64,000 nucleotides of DNA, taken from positions 1 through 64,000 of the forward strand of contig QXXC01000002.1 of assembly GCA_009911305.1 (NCBI GenBank). Direction: 5' to 3'. Below the pieces are notes generated by a model. The model searched no databases, was not told where the DNA came from, and was given only the letters and a program-made list of their open reading frames with translations. The DNA is from Clostridiaceae bacterium (GTDB taxonomy: Bacteria > Bacillota > Clostridia > Lachnospirales > Lachnospiraceae). Below are positions 43,490 through 51,324 of this stretch, one piece after another. Each line of letters opens with the position of its first letter. Position 1 is the first letter of the stretch. Position numbers and translations under genes: made by a program.

Positions 43490-43914
43490 TGCAGATAACA
43501 GGTGCGAATGACATTGACATCATGCTTGATGAGGATGGTCAGCCTGTGTCAGACGGGAACGGGGACACATCCCTTGTATCGGATGATGAGTGTTGGCTGC
43601 AAGACATCAGGAATGAGGCGGTGACGGAAGAAGGCGAGCTCTTCTATGAGGACGAGGAGGGGGATGGAAGCTATGGGTGGAGCCTGCTTGACTTCATGCA
43701 GGGGGAATATGATGACTTCACACAGATGGAAATACAGCAGCGTATCCGCTCCAAGCTGTCCAAGAGGGACTATATTGATGCCGGGAGCATACAGACAACA
43801 GTAGACTTTGACGGTCACTTATACCATGTCAGGGTAGCCTTCCGGAAGAATGACAGCAACAATGAGTACAGCATTGACATTGAGAGCAATGGCGTGGAGG
43901 TGATTGTGGAATGA
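43489..43914 (+). CDS. Baseplate wedge protein (Mu gp46 / gpW-gp25-like)
   Basis: The 141-residue protein has the DECWLQDIRNEAVTEEGELFYEDEEGDGSYGWSLLDFM segment and a C-terminal beta region typical of gp46/gp25 wedge proteins. It starts at the last base of the previous gene and overlaps the next start by 4 bp. Confidence 0.85.
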   Translation: MQITGANDIDIMLDEDGQPVSDGNGDTSLVSDDECWLQDIRNEAVTEEGELFYEDEEGDGSYGWSLLDFMQGEYDDFTQMEIQQRIRSKLSKRDYIDAGSIQTTVDFDGHLYHVRVAFRKNDSNNEYSIDIESNGVEVIVE

Positions 43915-45062
43915 TAGATGAGAGCATCATGGAGAAGATTATCCCCATCCCGGAAGAGGATGAGGAGATGGAAAAGGTGCAGGGAGAGCTTGAGGACGAG
44001 GGCTTCCCCATAACGAACTTCAAAAAGGGCGGCGTCTTCTACCACCTTTGCCGCATGTTAGTGACCATATACATAGAGCTGAAGGAGCTTGCCCGTGTCA
44101 TAGTCAATAGCTGCTTCATCAAACATGCTGAAGGTGACTGGCTGAAGATTAAGGCAGCCGACTATTCCAAGCAGCAGAAGGAGGCAAAGGCGGCAAAGGG
44201 CTATGTGACCATATACAGGAATGAGTACAACAATGCCCTTCAGGTGACGAAGGGACATTGCTTCAAGACGGAGCCGGATGCCGGGGGCAAGGAGCTGAAG
44301 TTCTACTGCTGTGAGAACACGGTCATTGATGCCGGGGAGCCTGTAGGAAGGGTGCTTGTGGAGGCAGAGGCACCCGGAACCTATTACAACATAGCACCGG
44401 GAAGGATAAGCATATCCATGATACACCTTGACGGTATGGACTATGTGACGAATGAGGAGGACTGGCTCTTTGAAGAGGGAGCCGAGGAGGAAGACCTTGA
44501 AGACCTCCGGGACAGGTGCATGAGCTCATGGGCGGAACTGGCAACAAGAACCATAGAGGAGAAGCTCCGGAACGCTGCCAAGTCTGTCCCCGGCGTACTG
44601 GATGCCCGGATAGATGCACAGCACCCAAGGGGGCAGGGCACCGTAGATGTGATTGTCACAGGGGCAGCCGGAGAAGCATCACCGGAACTCATACGGAGGG
44701 TAGGGGAAGCCATTGAGCCATTGAAAGGCAACTATGAGGACTATCTTGTGAAGTCCAGTGAGGTTGTGCGGCAGGCGTTTGAGCTTGTGGTGTACCTTGC
44801 TGAAGATGCGGCAACGGATGGCGTGGATGCACAGGCAGCAAAGCTCATTGAGGAGATGATGGCACTGACACGGGGAGAGATGAACACCCTGTACAGGGAC
44901 AGCATCATCCAAGTGCTTAGTACCAAGATTGACAACTACAGGAAGACGGACATCTTGCAGCCATCAGAGGACATGCTGCTTGGACAGGATAAGGTTATCA
45001 TGGCAGGGGACATCAATGTGACTGTCAGGAACGTAGCACAGGGCACAAGGGGGAAGGAGTGA
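43911..45062 (+). CDS. Baseplate J-like protein (Mu gp47)
   Basis: The 383-residue protein contains the baseplate_J pattern: GYVTIYRNEYNNALQVTKGHCFKTEPDAGG, YYNIAPGRISISMIHLDGMDYVTN and EEDLEDLRDRCMSSWAELATRTIEEKLRNAAKSVPGVLDARI. It forms the wedge arms of the baseplate. Confidence 0.9.
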   Translation: MIDESIMEKIIPIPEEDEEMEKVQGELEDEGFPITNFKKGGVFYHLCRMLVTIYIELKELARVIVNSCFIKHAEGDWLKIKAADYSKQQKEAKAAKGYVTIYRNEYNNALQVTKGHCFKTEPDAGGKELKFYCCENTVIDAGEPVGRVLVEAEAPGTYYNIAPGRISISMIHLDGMDYVTNEEDWLFEEGAEEEDLEDLRDRCMSSWAELATRTIEEKLRNAAKSVPGVLDARIDAQHPRGQGTVDVIVTGAAGEASPELIRRVGEAIEPLKGNYEDYLVKSSEVVRQAFELVVYLAEDAATDGVDAQAAKLIEEMMALTRGEMNTLYRDSIIQVLSTKIDNYRKTDILQPSEDMLLGQDKVIMAGDINVTVRNVAQGTRGKE

Positions 45063-45069
45063 TGCCGCC

Positions 45070-46371
45070 ATGATAGAGAACTTCATTGAATACATGTGGT
45101 ATCTGCTCACCACTCCGCTGAAGAAGCTGAAGAAAGCCCTGAATAAGTGGTACATCCTCTGCAAGGTGTTCGGCAGGAGGTTTGACGAAGCGAAAGAGAA
45201 CATCCTCCGGGCAAGGGATGAGGGCATGGTTGCCACATGCAGCCATGAGATGCTCCCGGTACATGGAGCGGACAGGAGGCTGACCCGGTATGAGGGGGAG
45301 CATCCAGAGAACTACCGCTCAAGAATAGCCATGTATGATGAGCTCTGCAAGCTTGGGGGCACCAATGAAGGGGTTCTGCTTGCGGTGAAGACCCTTGGCT
45401 ATGTCTCCCCGGTTCTTGTGAGGGCAAATGAGCTGACGGGCTTTGTACACTTCACGCTTGACGGAAGCTGGCTCCTTGACGGGAGCCGGACATTGGAGTC
45501 CGACACCCTTGAGAACAGGTGGGCGGAGTTCTACATAGTCATTGCCATGGATGCGGATGAGGAGCATCCCATCAGCTTTGACATCATGCGGAAGACCGTC
45601 AGGAAGTGGAAAGAAGTGGGAGCGAAGGACAACTACTTCTTCAGATACAACTTGAGCATCCGGGAGATATACAGCTCTAGCTTCCTTGCTGTGCTTTATA
45701 AGAAGTACCTCTACTATTATGACTATCTGAAGACAGATGGCATGTGGGAACTGGATGGGAGCCATGTACTGGATGCACAGATGTGTCCCATCAGCACCCG
45801 GATAGGGTACCGATATGAGAGCAGCTATGGGCTCCATGAAGCCAGGCTTGCAGCCATGGCATACATTTATTCCTGCTGTATGGCGGAGAGTGCCATCCTG
45901 AAGGCGGCATACAGCTTCAGGATGCACTATTATGACTACCTGAAGATGGATGGCTCATGGATGACAGACGGAAGCCATACAGTGGATGCGGAGCTGTCCC
46001 CAAGGGACATGAGATGGGGTACAACCTTCCGGCATCAGCATGAAGAGAGTCTGCTCCTGAAGCAACGGTACCGGATGCAGCCCTGCAAGGGCTCACACAG
46101 CATCAGGAAGGCATTGGAGCGGTACCGGATGGTCACCCATTATTTTGACTATCTGAAGCTCAACGGGCTTTGGAAGCTGAATGGCTCCCGGCTCATGGGG
46201 GCACAGAGGAGTGAATACACCACCAAGCAGGAATACCGCTTTGGTGTAGGATATACAAGGGAGTACAGGGTCATATGGCATGAAGAACACAACCTCATCT
46301 TCCTTGATGGAACATGGAGCCTTGATGGTTCCAAGACAATAGATGCTTGGCAGAAAACGGAGGTATTGTAG
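45070..46371 (+). CDS. Baseplate/tail-fibre connector (Mu gp48-like) with LDG repeats
   Basis: The N-terminal third (residues 1-120: FGRRFDEAKENILRARDEGMVATCSHEMLPVHGADRRLTRYEGEHPENYRSRIAMY...LGGTNEG) matches gp48/DUF2313-type proteins. The rest carries five copies of a DGxWxLDGSxxLDA unit at about residues 129, 222, 292, 364 and 411. Units of this kind may form a stacked beta structure linking baseplate and fibre. It is longer than the usual 180-220-residue gp48. Confidence 0.75.
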   Translation: MIENFIEYMWYLLTTPLKKLKKALNKWYILCKVFGRRFDEAKENILRARDEGMVATCSHEMLPVHGADRRLTRYEGEHPENYRSRIAMYDELCKLGGTNEGVLLAVKTLGYVSPVLVRANELTGFVHFTLDGSWLLDGSRTLESDTLENRWAEFYIVIAMDADEEHPISFDIMRKTVRKWKEVGAKDNYFFRYNLSIREIYSSSFLAVLYKKYLYYYDYLKTDGMWELDGSHVLDAQMCPISTRIGYRYESSYGLHEARLAAMAYIYSCCMAESAILKAAYSFRMHYYDYLKMDGSWMTDGSHTVDAELSPRDMRWGTTFRHQHEESLLLKQRYRMQPCKGSHSIRKALERYRMVTHYFDYLKLNGLWKLNGSRLMGAQRSEYTTKQEYRFGVGYTREYRVIWHEEHNLIFLDGTWSLDGSKTIDAWQKTEVL

Positions 46372-46372
46372 A

Positions 46373-46753
46373 ATGGCAACAAAAAGCGTAATAACCAAAA
46401 TCAGAAGAAAGAAGATGGCTGAAGCAAGCCATACAACCGGGAGCATTGCAAAGATAACGCACATTGCACTTGGTTCCGGCGGTGTCAATGCAGATGGCAC
46501 CGTGATTGTGCCGCTTGCGGAGAATGTGGCACTGAAGAATGAGGTGGTGAGAAAGCCCTATACTTCATCAACCAAGATTTCAGACACATCCTATGAGTAC
46601 ACCATCAAGCTTGAAGAGAATGAGCTTGTGGGCACCTTCATCAGCGAGATGGCACTGATTGATGAGGACGGTGATGTGGTGGCGTTCTCAAATTTCCTTG
46701 CAAAAGGCAAGGATGAGACAGAGGTGACATTCACCATTGAAGATAACTATTAA
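46373..46753 (+). CDS. Tail-fibre attachment protein
   Basis: The 126-residue protein (ITKIRRKKMAEASHTTGSIAKITHIALGSGGVNADGTVIVPLAENVALKNEVVRKPY...TYEYTIKLEENELVG...FISEMALIDEDGDVVAFSN) has the pattern of phage tail-collar/fibre N-terminal domains. It lies just before the DGR target gene and probably anchors the variable tip. Confidence 0.8.
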   Translation: MATKSVITKIRRKKMAEASHTTGSIAKITHIALGSGGVNADGTVIVPLAENVALKNEVVRKPYTSSTKISDTSYEYTIKLEENELVGTFISEMALIDEDGDVVAFSNFLAKGKDETEVTFTIEDNY

Positions 46754-46767
46754 GGAGGCAGAGGAAA

Positions 46768-47691
46768 ATGGCAAATTTAACAGCAGCAGCTAACCCGGAA
46801 CTTGTCCTTGAGATGGAGGCAATGGAGCGGACTACCCCGGCACACTGTGATGAGTGGAACCGGAGGCATCAGCAGCTCCTTGACAATGACAAGTTCCTGC
46901 ATGAACAGATGAAGAATGTCTTTGTGGACAATGCAGGAGCACATAACTCCATCTACAGGGGAAAGAACCTGACCAATGTGTATTCAATAGATGAAATCTG
47001 CAAACGCATTTCATCAGGAACCTTTGAAGACCTGTATGTGGGTGACTATTTTGATGTAAGCATCACTACAAGCTTGGGAGGAGCGGAAACGGTCAGACTG
47101 ATACTGGCAGGCTTTGACCTGTACTGGAATAATGGGGATACTGCATTGACAAAGCATCATGCAATAGTGGTTCCAAGGGACTGTTTTAAGACAAAGGCGA
47201 AGATGAATGATAGCAATGTGACTACAGGCGGATATGCAGGCTCCAAGATGCACACAACAGTGCTCCCTATTTATGAGGCGGCATTGAAAAATGTCCTGAA
47301 TAATCATATAATAGCATACAGGGGTCTGCTGACAACAAGTGTATCCGAAACAGGAAATTCCAATGCAGGAGCCGGGTATACTGGCTATGCAAATAATTGG
47401 GAGTGGAAAGACACCAAGCTTAGACTGATGAGTGAGATACAGGTATATGGTTCCAATGTGTTCAGCTCTTCATTCTATGATACAGGCGAAGCAAACATCC
47501 AGTTTCCGCTGTTCAGGTTAGCCCCTGACCTGAAGGTAGCAGGTCTTGGACATAACGGAAGCCGGATGTGGTATTGGTTGAGTGCTGTGGTGTCTGCGGC
47601 GGCGTTTGCTCTTTGTTACACTAATGGTGTTAGTTACTATGGCGCCGCCGCCGGGGATGGTGGAGTCCGCCCGCATTTCTGTATCGGCTAA
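46768..47691 (+). CDS. DGR target: variable tail protein with C-type-lectin-like tip
   Basis: The 307-residue protein has an N-terminal helix, a middle domain (VGDYFDVSITTSLGGAETVRLILAGFDLYW...VVPRDCF) resembling DUF6273, and a C-terminal lectin-like fold (WYWLSAVVSAAAFA...AAGDGGVRPHFCIG). The variable repeat covers residues 270-302, and the rewritten residues are within 282-292. Cys283, Gly287 and Ser289 are template-fixed or unchanged. The C-terminal GVRPxFCI end is typical of DGR targets. It is the probable receptor-binding tip of the phage tail. Ribosome site AAGGAGG. Confidence 0.95.
   Translation: MANLTAAANPELVLEMEAMERTTPAHCDEWNRRHQQLLDNDKFLHEQMKNVFVDNAGAHNSIYRGKNLTNVYSIDEICKRISSGTFEDLYVGDYFDVSITTSLGGAETVRLILAGFDLYWNNGDTALTKHHAIVVPRDCFKTKAKMNDSNVTTGGYAGSKMHTTVLPIYEAALKNVLNNHIIAYRGLLTTSVSETGNSNAGAGYTGYANNWEWKDTKLRLMSEIQVYGSNVFSSSFYDTGEANIQFPLFRLAPDLKVAGLGHNGSRMWYWLSAVVSAAAFALCYTNGVSYYGAAAGDGGVRPHFCIG
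47577..47673 (+). repeat. DGR variable repeat (VR), 97 bp
   Basis: This aligns without gaps to TR (48374-48470). All 10 mismatches fall on TR adenines (to T, C or G); no other base differs. The 3' 30 bp (47644-47673) are identical and GC-rich, the expected initiation-of-mutagenic-homing segment. Confidence 0.97.
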
Positions 47692-47697
47692 TCTTTA

Positions 47698-47722
47698 ATC
47701 TGCCCCCTATATGGGGGCAGAT
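47698..47722 (+). repeat. DNA hairpin just downstream of VR
   Basis: ATCTGCCCCC (47698-47707) and GGGGGCAGAT (47713-47722) form a perfect 10-bp stem with a TATAT loop, 24 bp after VR and 6 bp after the target stop codon. Hairpins or cruciforms at this place are needed for retrohoming in known DGRs. It could also slow transcription into avd. Confidence 0.75.
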
Positions 47723-47742
47723 GACCGGAGGGAGGAAAAAGG

Positions 47743-48333
47743 TTGAGCGTACTGAAAAACAAGCGAAGCGTGTCGAGCATGGAATTTTACCATAATGCCA
47801 TAATGCTCCGGAAGGAGATAACCCTGTTACTGCTCCGGGACTTTGGCATCAAGGACAAAGTGCGGAGTATCAAGGCATTGTATGGTGTGCAGGGCATGGA
47901 ACCGGAGGATGAGAAAAAGTTCCGGGAAATAATTGCAAAGTATGAAATGACTGCAAAAATTATTGAGGAATACCCGGCATGGCTCATAGACAAGATGCGG
48001 AGCAGCATGATGAACATAATGCACAACATGGTAATGAACATCACACAGGCGAACACCATATATCCAGTATGCGAAAGTGAATTTTATGACCGAAGGAACT
48101 TCCAAAACCATGCCATAGGCAACTGTGAGCAGCTCCTTCAGGAGATGCAGTACATCATTTCCATCATCCCGGTGGATGCACAGAAGTACATGAGGTATGT
48201 GGACATGATTGAGAAGGAGATAGCCCTCCTGAAGGGATGGCGGAAGAGTGACAACAAAATACTGAAGAAGATTAAGGAGACCGAGGCAAAAAAGGCAGAA
48301 GGGACTTTCCAAAATCCGAAAAAGCAAGTATAA
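47743..48333 (+). CDS. avd: Avd-like accessory variability determinant
   Basis: The 196-residue, Met-rich, almost all-helical basic protein starts at TTG 47743 behind GGAGGGAGG. It lies between target gene and TR, exactly where Avd is found. Avd is a four-helix bundle that forms a barrel pentamer and binds the reverse transcriptase and template RNA. The helix pattern (SSMEFYHNAIMLRKEITLLLLRDFG..., and ...CEQLLQEMQYIISIIPVDAQKYMRYVDMIEKEIALLKGW) fits. It is longer than typical Avd (about 125 residues); the tail is Lys-rich. Confidence 0.82.
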   Translation: MSVLKNKRSVSSMEFYHNAIMLRKEITLLLLRDFGIKDKVRSIKALYGVQGMEPEDEKKFREIIAKYEMTAKIIEEYPAWLIDKMRSSMMNIMHNMVMNITQANTIYPVCESEFYDRRNFQNHAIGNCEQLLQEMQYIISIIPVDAQKYMRYVDMIEKEIALLKGWRKSDNKILKKIKETEAKKAEGTFQNPKKQV

Positions 48334-48640
48334 TTATCCGGGGCAAGCTTTGTATCAAGTGAAACAGCATCCCGTTGAGTGCTGTGGTGTCTGCGGCGGC
48401 GTTTGCTAATTGTAACAATAATGGTAATAGTAACAATAACGCCGCCGCCGGGGATGGTGGAGTCCGCCCGATTTCGTGTATATATGCTAAGTGTAGGCTA
48501 CGAGCCGACATATGATACAGGAAAGGAAAGCTTGTCCTTCCGAAAGGTAAAGAAGCTCATCTTTTGTGTAGAGGGAAGGTGAGCAACATCTTGATGCACC
48601 CTGATACGTCAGTTGGTGCTAGGAACGAGGTGAAAACTCT
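48334..48640 (+). ncRNA. DGR template RNA region containing TR
   Basis: This noncoding gap between avd and the reverse-transcriptase gene holds TR and flanking sequence. In DGRs the RNA from here, including the end of avd, is the template for cDNA. The short open frame through TR (48379-48582) has no ribosome site and is not believed real. Confidence 0.7.
48374..48470 (+). repeat. DGR template repeat (TR), 97 bp
   Basis: TR contains 20 adenines, 17 of them packed into 48408-48440. There it reads as eight AAY (Asn) codons plus one AGT, interleaved with TGT and GGT. Such AAY codons can be changed at both adenines without making a stop. The sequence 3' of TR differs from that 3' of VR, as IMH* does from IMH. 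Confidence 0.97.
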
Positions 48641-49840
48641 ATGAAAAATATGGAGTCTGTATATGATGCCAATTCCCTGATTGATGCTTTTAACAAGTCA
48701 AAGAAGGGGACAGCGTGGAAGGAGTCAGTACAGAGGTATGAAGCCAACCTTTTGAGGAATGTCAATCAGACACAAAAGGAGCTGAAGGATGGAAGCTATG
48801 AGCAGAAGGACTTTTATGAGTTTGACCTGAATGAAAGAGGGCATATCCGCCATATAAAGTCCATGCACATCTCTGACAGGGTAGTGCAGAGGTCGGTTTG
48901 TGACAATGTGCTTGTCCCGGAGCTATCCAAATACCTCACATATGACAATGGGGCATCCATGGAAGGAAAGGGTATCCACTTTGCAAGGAAACGGATGAGC
49001 ACCCACCTTCACAAGTTCTACAGGAAGCATAAGAGCAATGAGGGGTATGTGCTACTGATTGATTTCAGCAAATTCTTTGACAACATCCCACATGATGGGC
49101 TGATAAAGGAGATGCGGAAAAAGATTGGCGATAAGGAGACCATGGGCTTCATTGAGAAGCTCATAGACACCTTCCGGGTGGATGTTTCGTACATGTCGGA
49201 GGAAGAATACGCTGACTGCATGAATACCCTGTACAACGCACTGGAACACGCTAAAATTGATAAGGCAGAGCTGACAGGCGAGAAGTACATGAAAAAGTCC
49301 GTTGGTATTGGTAGCCAAATATCTCAAATATCCGGAGTATACTATCCCACAAGGCTAGACAATTACTGCAAGATTGTGAGAGGCATGAAATACTATGGAC
49401 GTTATATGGATGATATTTATATCATCCATGAAAGCAAGGAGTTCCTGAAGGGGCTCCTGAATGACATCAGAGGGATATGTGATGAGTATGGGCTGTTTAT
49501 CAATCCAAAAAAGACACAGATAGTCAAGCTGTCCCATGGCTTCACATTCCTTAAAATAAAATACAGTTTGACAGAGACAGGCAAGGTGATTGAACGTATC
49601 AGCAAGGACTCCGTTGTCAGGCAGCGGAGGAAGCTGAAAAAGCTCCGGAGGCTTTTGGATGAAGGGAAGGTATCCTTTGCAGATGTGAGATGCTCCTATG
49701 CCTCATGGAGGGGTGGTGTGCAGCACTATGACTCCTATACCATCATCAGAAACATGGACAAGCTCTTTGATGAGCTTTTCATCCATCCATTTATTGAAGG
49801 AGGACACAGCAATGAGCAAAACAAAAATGAGCAGAAATGA
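48641..49840 (+). CDS. DGR-type reverse transcriptase
   Basis: The 399-residue protein has the RT palm motifs: catalytic YVLLIDFSKFFDNIPHD (Asp141), GIGSQISQ at 222-229, and YMDD at 255-258. The GxxxSQ motif in place of the retroviral-type QG motif is the mark of DGR RTs and is linked to their adenine-misreading behaviour. A short basic thumb follows. Its ribosome site is GAGGTG before ATG 48641. All catalytic residues are present, so the element looks active. Confidence 0.96.
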   Translation: MKNMESVYDANSLIDAFNKSKKGTAWKESVQRYEANLLRNVNQTQKELKDGSYEQKDFYEFDLNERGHIRHIKSMHISDRVVQRSVCDNVLVPELSKYLTYDNGASMEGKGIHFARKRMSTHLHKFYRKHKSNEGYVLLIDFSKFFDNIPHDGLIKEMRKKIGDKETMGFIEKLIDTFRVDVSYMSEEEYADCMNTLYNALEHAKIDKAELTGEKYMKKSVGIGSQISQISGVYYPTRLDNYCKIVRGMKYYGRYMDDIYIIHESKEFLKGLLNDIRGICDEYGLFINPKKTQIVKLSHGFTFLKIKYSLTETGKVIERISKDSVVRQRRKLKKLRRLLDEGKVSFADVRCSYASWRGGVQHYDSYTIIRNMDKLFDELFIHPFIEGGHSNEQNKNEQK

Positions 49841-50075
49841 AATAGAGCAGAAAATAAGAGACCTGAAGACCAGGCTTTCCTGTCAGGAGTCGGAGATTGG
49901 AGACTGGAAGATTGCCAAGTGCATAGAGTATTCTACCCTTGGAATGGAGCCGCCTTATGACCTTCAGGAGCTCCACGGACAGAGACAACTTGTGAGAGAT
50001 GAAATTGGAGTTCTTGAGGAGCAGCTTGTTAAGTGTAAGGAAGACGGTATTCCGGCAGAAGAACAGGCAGTTTGA
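49812..50075 (+). CDS. Small coiled-coil-like protein overlapping the RT gene
   Basis: ATG 49812 lies inside the RT end behind GAAGGAGG. The 87-residue product (KMSRNEIEQKIRDLKTRLSCQESEIGDWKIAKCIEYSTLGMEPPYDLQELHGQRQLVRDEIGVLEEQLVKC) is mostly helical and is probably a phage accessory protein. A role in DGR function is possible from the translational coupling but unproved. Confidence 0.7.
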   Translation: MSKTKMSRNEIEQKIRDLKTRLSCQESEIGDWKIAKCIEYSTLGMEPPYDLQELHGQRQLVRDEIGVLEEQLVKCKEDGIPAEEQAV

Positions 50076-50142
50076 CGAGTAATTCATGATTATTCCTTAT
50101 CATAGATAATGCCCAAATTATTATGAAAGAAGGAATGTAATT

Positions 50143-50898
50143 ATGGATAGCTTTATGACTTGGATTGGTGGTAAAAAGGCACTTAGAGGTAAGATTGTAG
50201 AACAGTTCCCTGAACCGGGAACATATGGGCGTTACATTGAAGTGTTTGGAGGAGCCGGATGGGTTCTATTTTCTTCTGATAGTCACGCCAAGATGGAAGT
50301 GTATAATGATGTCAATGGAAACCTTGTAAATTTGTTTCGGTGCATTAAATATCACCCTGATGCTGTTCAAAATGAGCTGCAATACATACTAATATCAAGG
50401 GAACAGTTTTATGATGCAAGGGAACAGATTGATACAAGGGGGATGACCGATATACAAAGGGCAGCAAGATTTTTTATCTTGATTAAGGAGAGCTTTGGTG
50501 CGGATGTCCGGTCTTTTGGATTACGTCCACGGGACATGGACAAAGCAAAGGACTATCTTCTTCAAGTTTCCAAGCGGCTGAATAAGGTTGTTATTGAAAA
50601 CCTAGACTTCCAAAAAATTCTCAAAAATTATGACAAAAGTGATGCGTTATTTTATCTTGACCCTCCATATTATGAAACGGAGAAATATTATCCGGACAGA
50701 TTTATGCCGGAAGACCATGTGAGACTAAAAGAGGCGTTGGATGTGATTAAGGGTAAATTTGTGTTGTCATATAACGATTGTGAGTATATAAGAGAGCTGT
50801 ACAGAGGTTATCATATCATTGAAGTAGAGCGGTTGCATAATTTAGTGATGAAAGAAAGGAAGCCTAGGTACAAGGAACTGATAATCAAGAACTACTAA
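50143..50898 (+). CDS. Dam-type N6-adenine DNA methyltransferase
   Basis: The 251-residue D12-class methylase has the AdoMet motif YIEVFGGAG (about 31-39) and the catalytic DPPY at 173-176 within FYLDPPYYETEKYY. The N-terminus (MTWIGGKKALRGKI) is typical of phage Dam enzymes. It may protect phage DNA from host restriction or affect transposition or packaging. No restriction partner is nearby. Confidence 0.92.
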   Translation: MDSFMTWIGGKKALRGKIVEQFPEPGTYGRYIEVFGGAGWVLFSSDSHAKMEVYNDVNGNLVNLFRCIKYHPDAVQNELQYILISREQFYDAREQIDTRGMTDIQRAARFFILIKESFGADVRSFGLRPRDMDKAKDYLLQVSKRLNKVVIENLDFQKILKNYDKSDALFYLDPPYYETEKYYPDRFMPEDHVRLKEALDVIKGKFVLSYNDCEYIRELYRGYHIIEVERLHNLVMKERKPRYKELIIKNY

Positions 50899-50998
50899 TA
50901 TCGAAAAATGATACAAAAATCCCGAAAAACAATATAAATGCTCAAAAGACACTCTTAAAAATCGAATTATGATATTATTGCTCCCAAGGGGCATTATT

Positions 50999-51271
50999 AT
51001 GATAAGAATACATCTATCAAAGCTTCTTGGGGAACGGCGTATGACGCAGAAGAGATTGTCAGAGCTTACCGGAATAAGGCGAAACGCCATCAATGAATGG
51101 TACCATGAAATTGTTGTTAGTTTGAAAGTAGAGCATATAGACCGGATATGTGAGGTGTTAGACTGCTCTGTTGAAGAACTGATAGAGTATATTCCAGACA
51201 AGGTACCAAAAACAGGAAAGCACTTGGTAATCGAAGAACATGGGAACCGGAAGACAGGAAAGGGACAGTGA
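50999..51271 (+). CDS. XRE-type HTH protein at the right end
   Basis: From ATG 50999 it gives about 90 residues: a single HTH (IHLSKLLGERRMTQKRLSELTGIRRNAINEWYHEIVVSLKVEHIDRICEVLDCSVEELIEY) and a basic tail. It is a YozG/Cro-like regulator, possibly for lysogeny or for the methylase. ATG 50969 is an in-frame alternative. Confidence 0.8.
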   Translation: MIRIHLSKLLGERRMTQKRLSELTGIRRNAINEWYHEIVVSLKVEHIDRICEVLDCSVEELIEYIPDKVPKTGKHLVIEEHGNRKTGKGQ

Positions 51272-51292
51272 TAAACTCACTGCCCTTTTTTC
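51261..51292 (+). terminator. Intrinsic terminator of the right-end genes
   Basis: AGGGACAGTGA pairs with TCACTGCCCT around TAAAC with one bulge, and is followed by TTTTTT. It overlaps the HTH gene end. Confidence 0.75.
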
Positions 51293-51305
51293 TGTGGGTA
51301 AAATC

Positions 51306-51319
51306 GGGAAATATTTCCC
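51306..51319. promoter_or_regulatory. Palindrome GGGAAATATTTCCC (copy 3) at the right end
   Basis: It is a perfect palindrome, extendable to CGGGAAATATTTCCCG (51305-51320), and differs by one base from the copy at 17631. Confidence 0.5.
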
Positions 51320-51324
51320 GAAAG

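Noticed and set aside
48379-48582. Open frame running through TR
   Set aside because: No ribosome site; it is the template region, and its protein-like reading simply mirrors the target gene end.
48641-49840. Group II intron or retron reverse transcriptase
   Set aside because: No maturase/HNH domain or retron msr-msd; the GIGSQISQ motif and matched VR/TR fit only a DGR.
50143-50898. Restriction-modification system
   Set aside because: Only the methylase is present; no endonuclease gene lies beside it.
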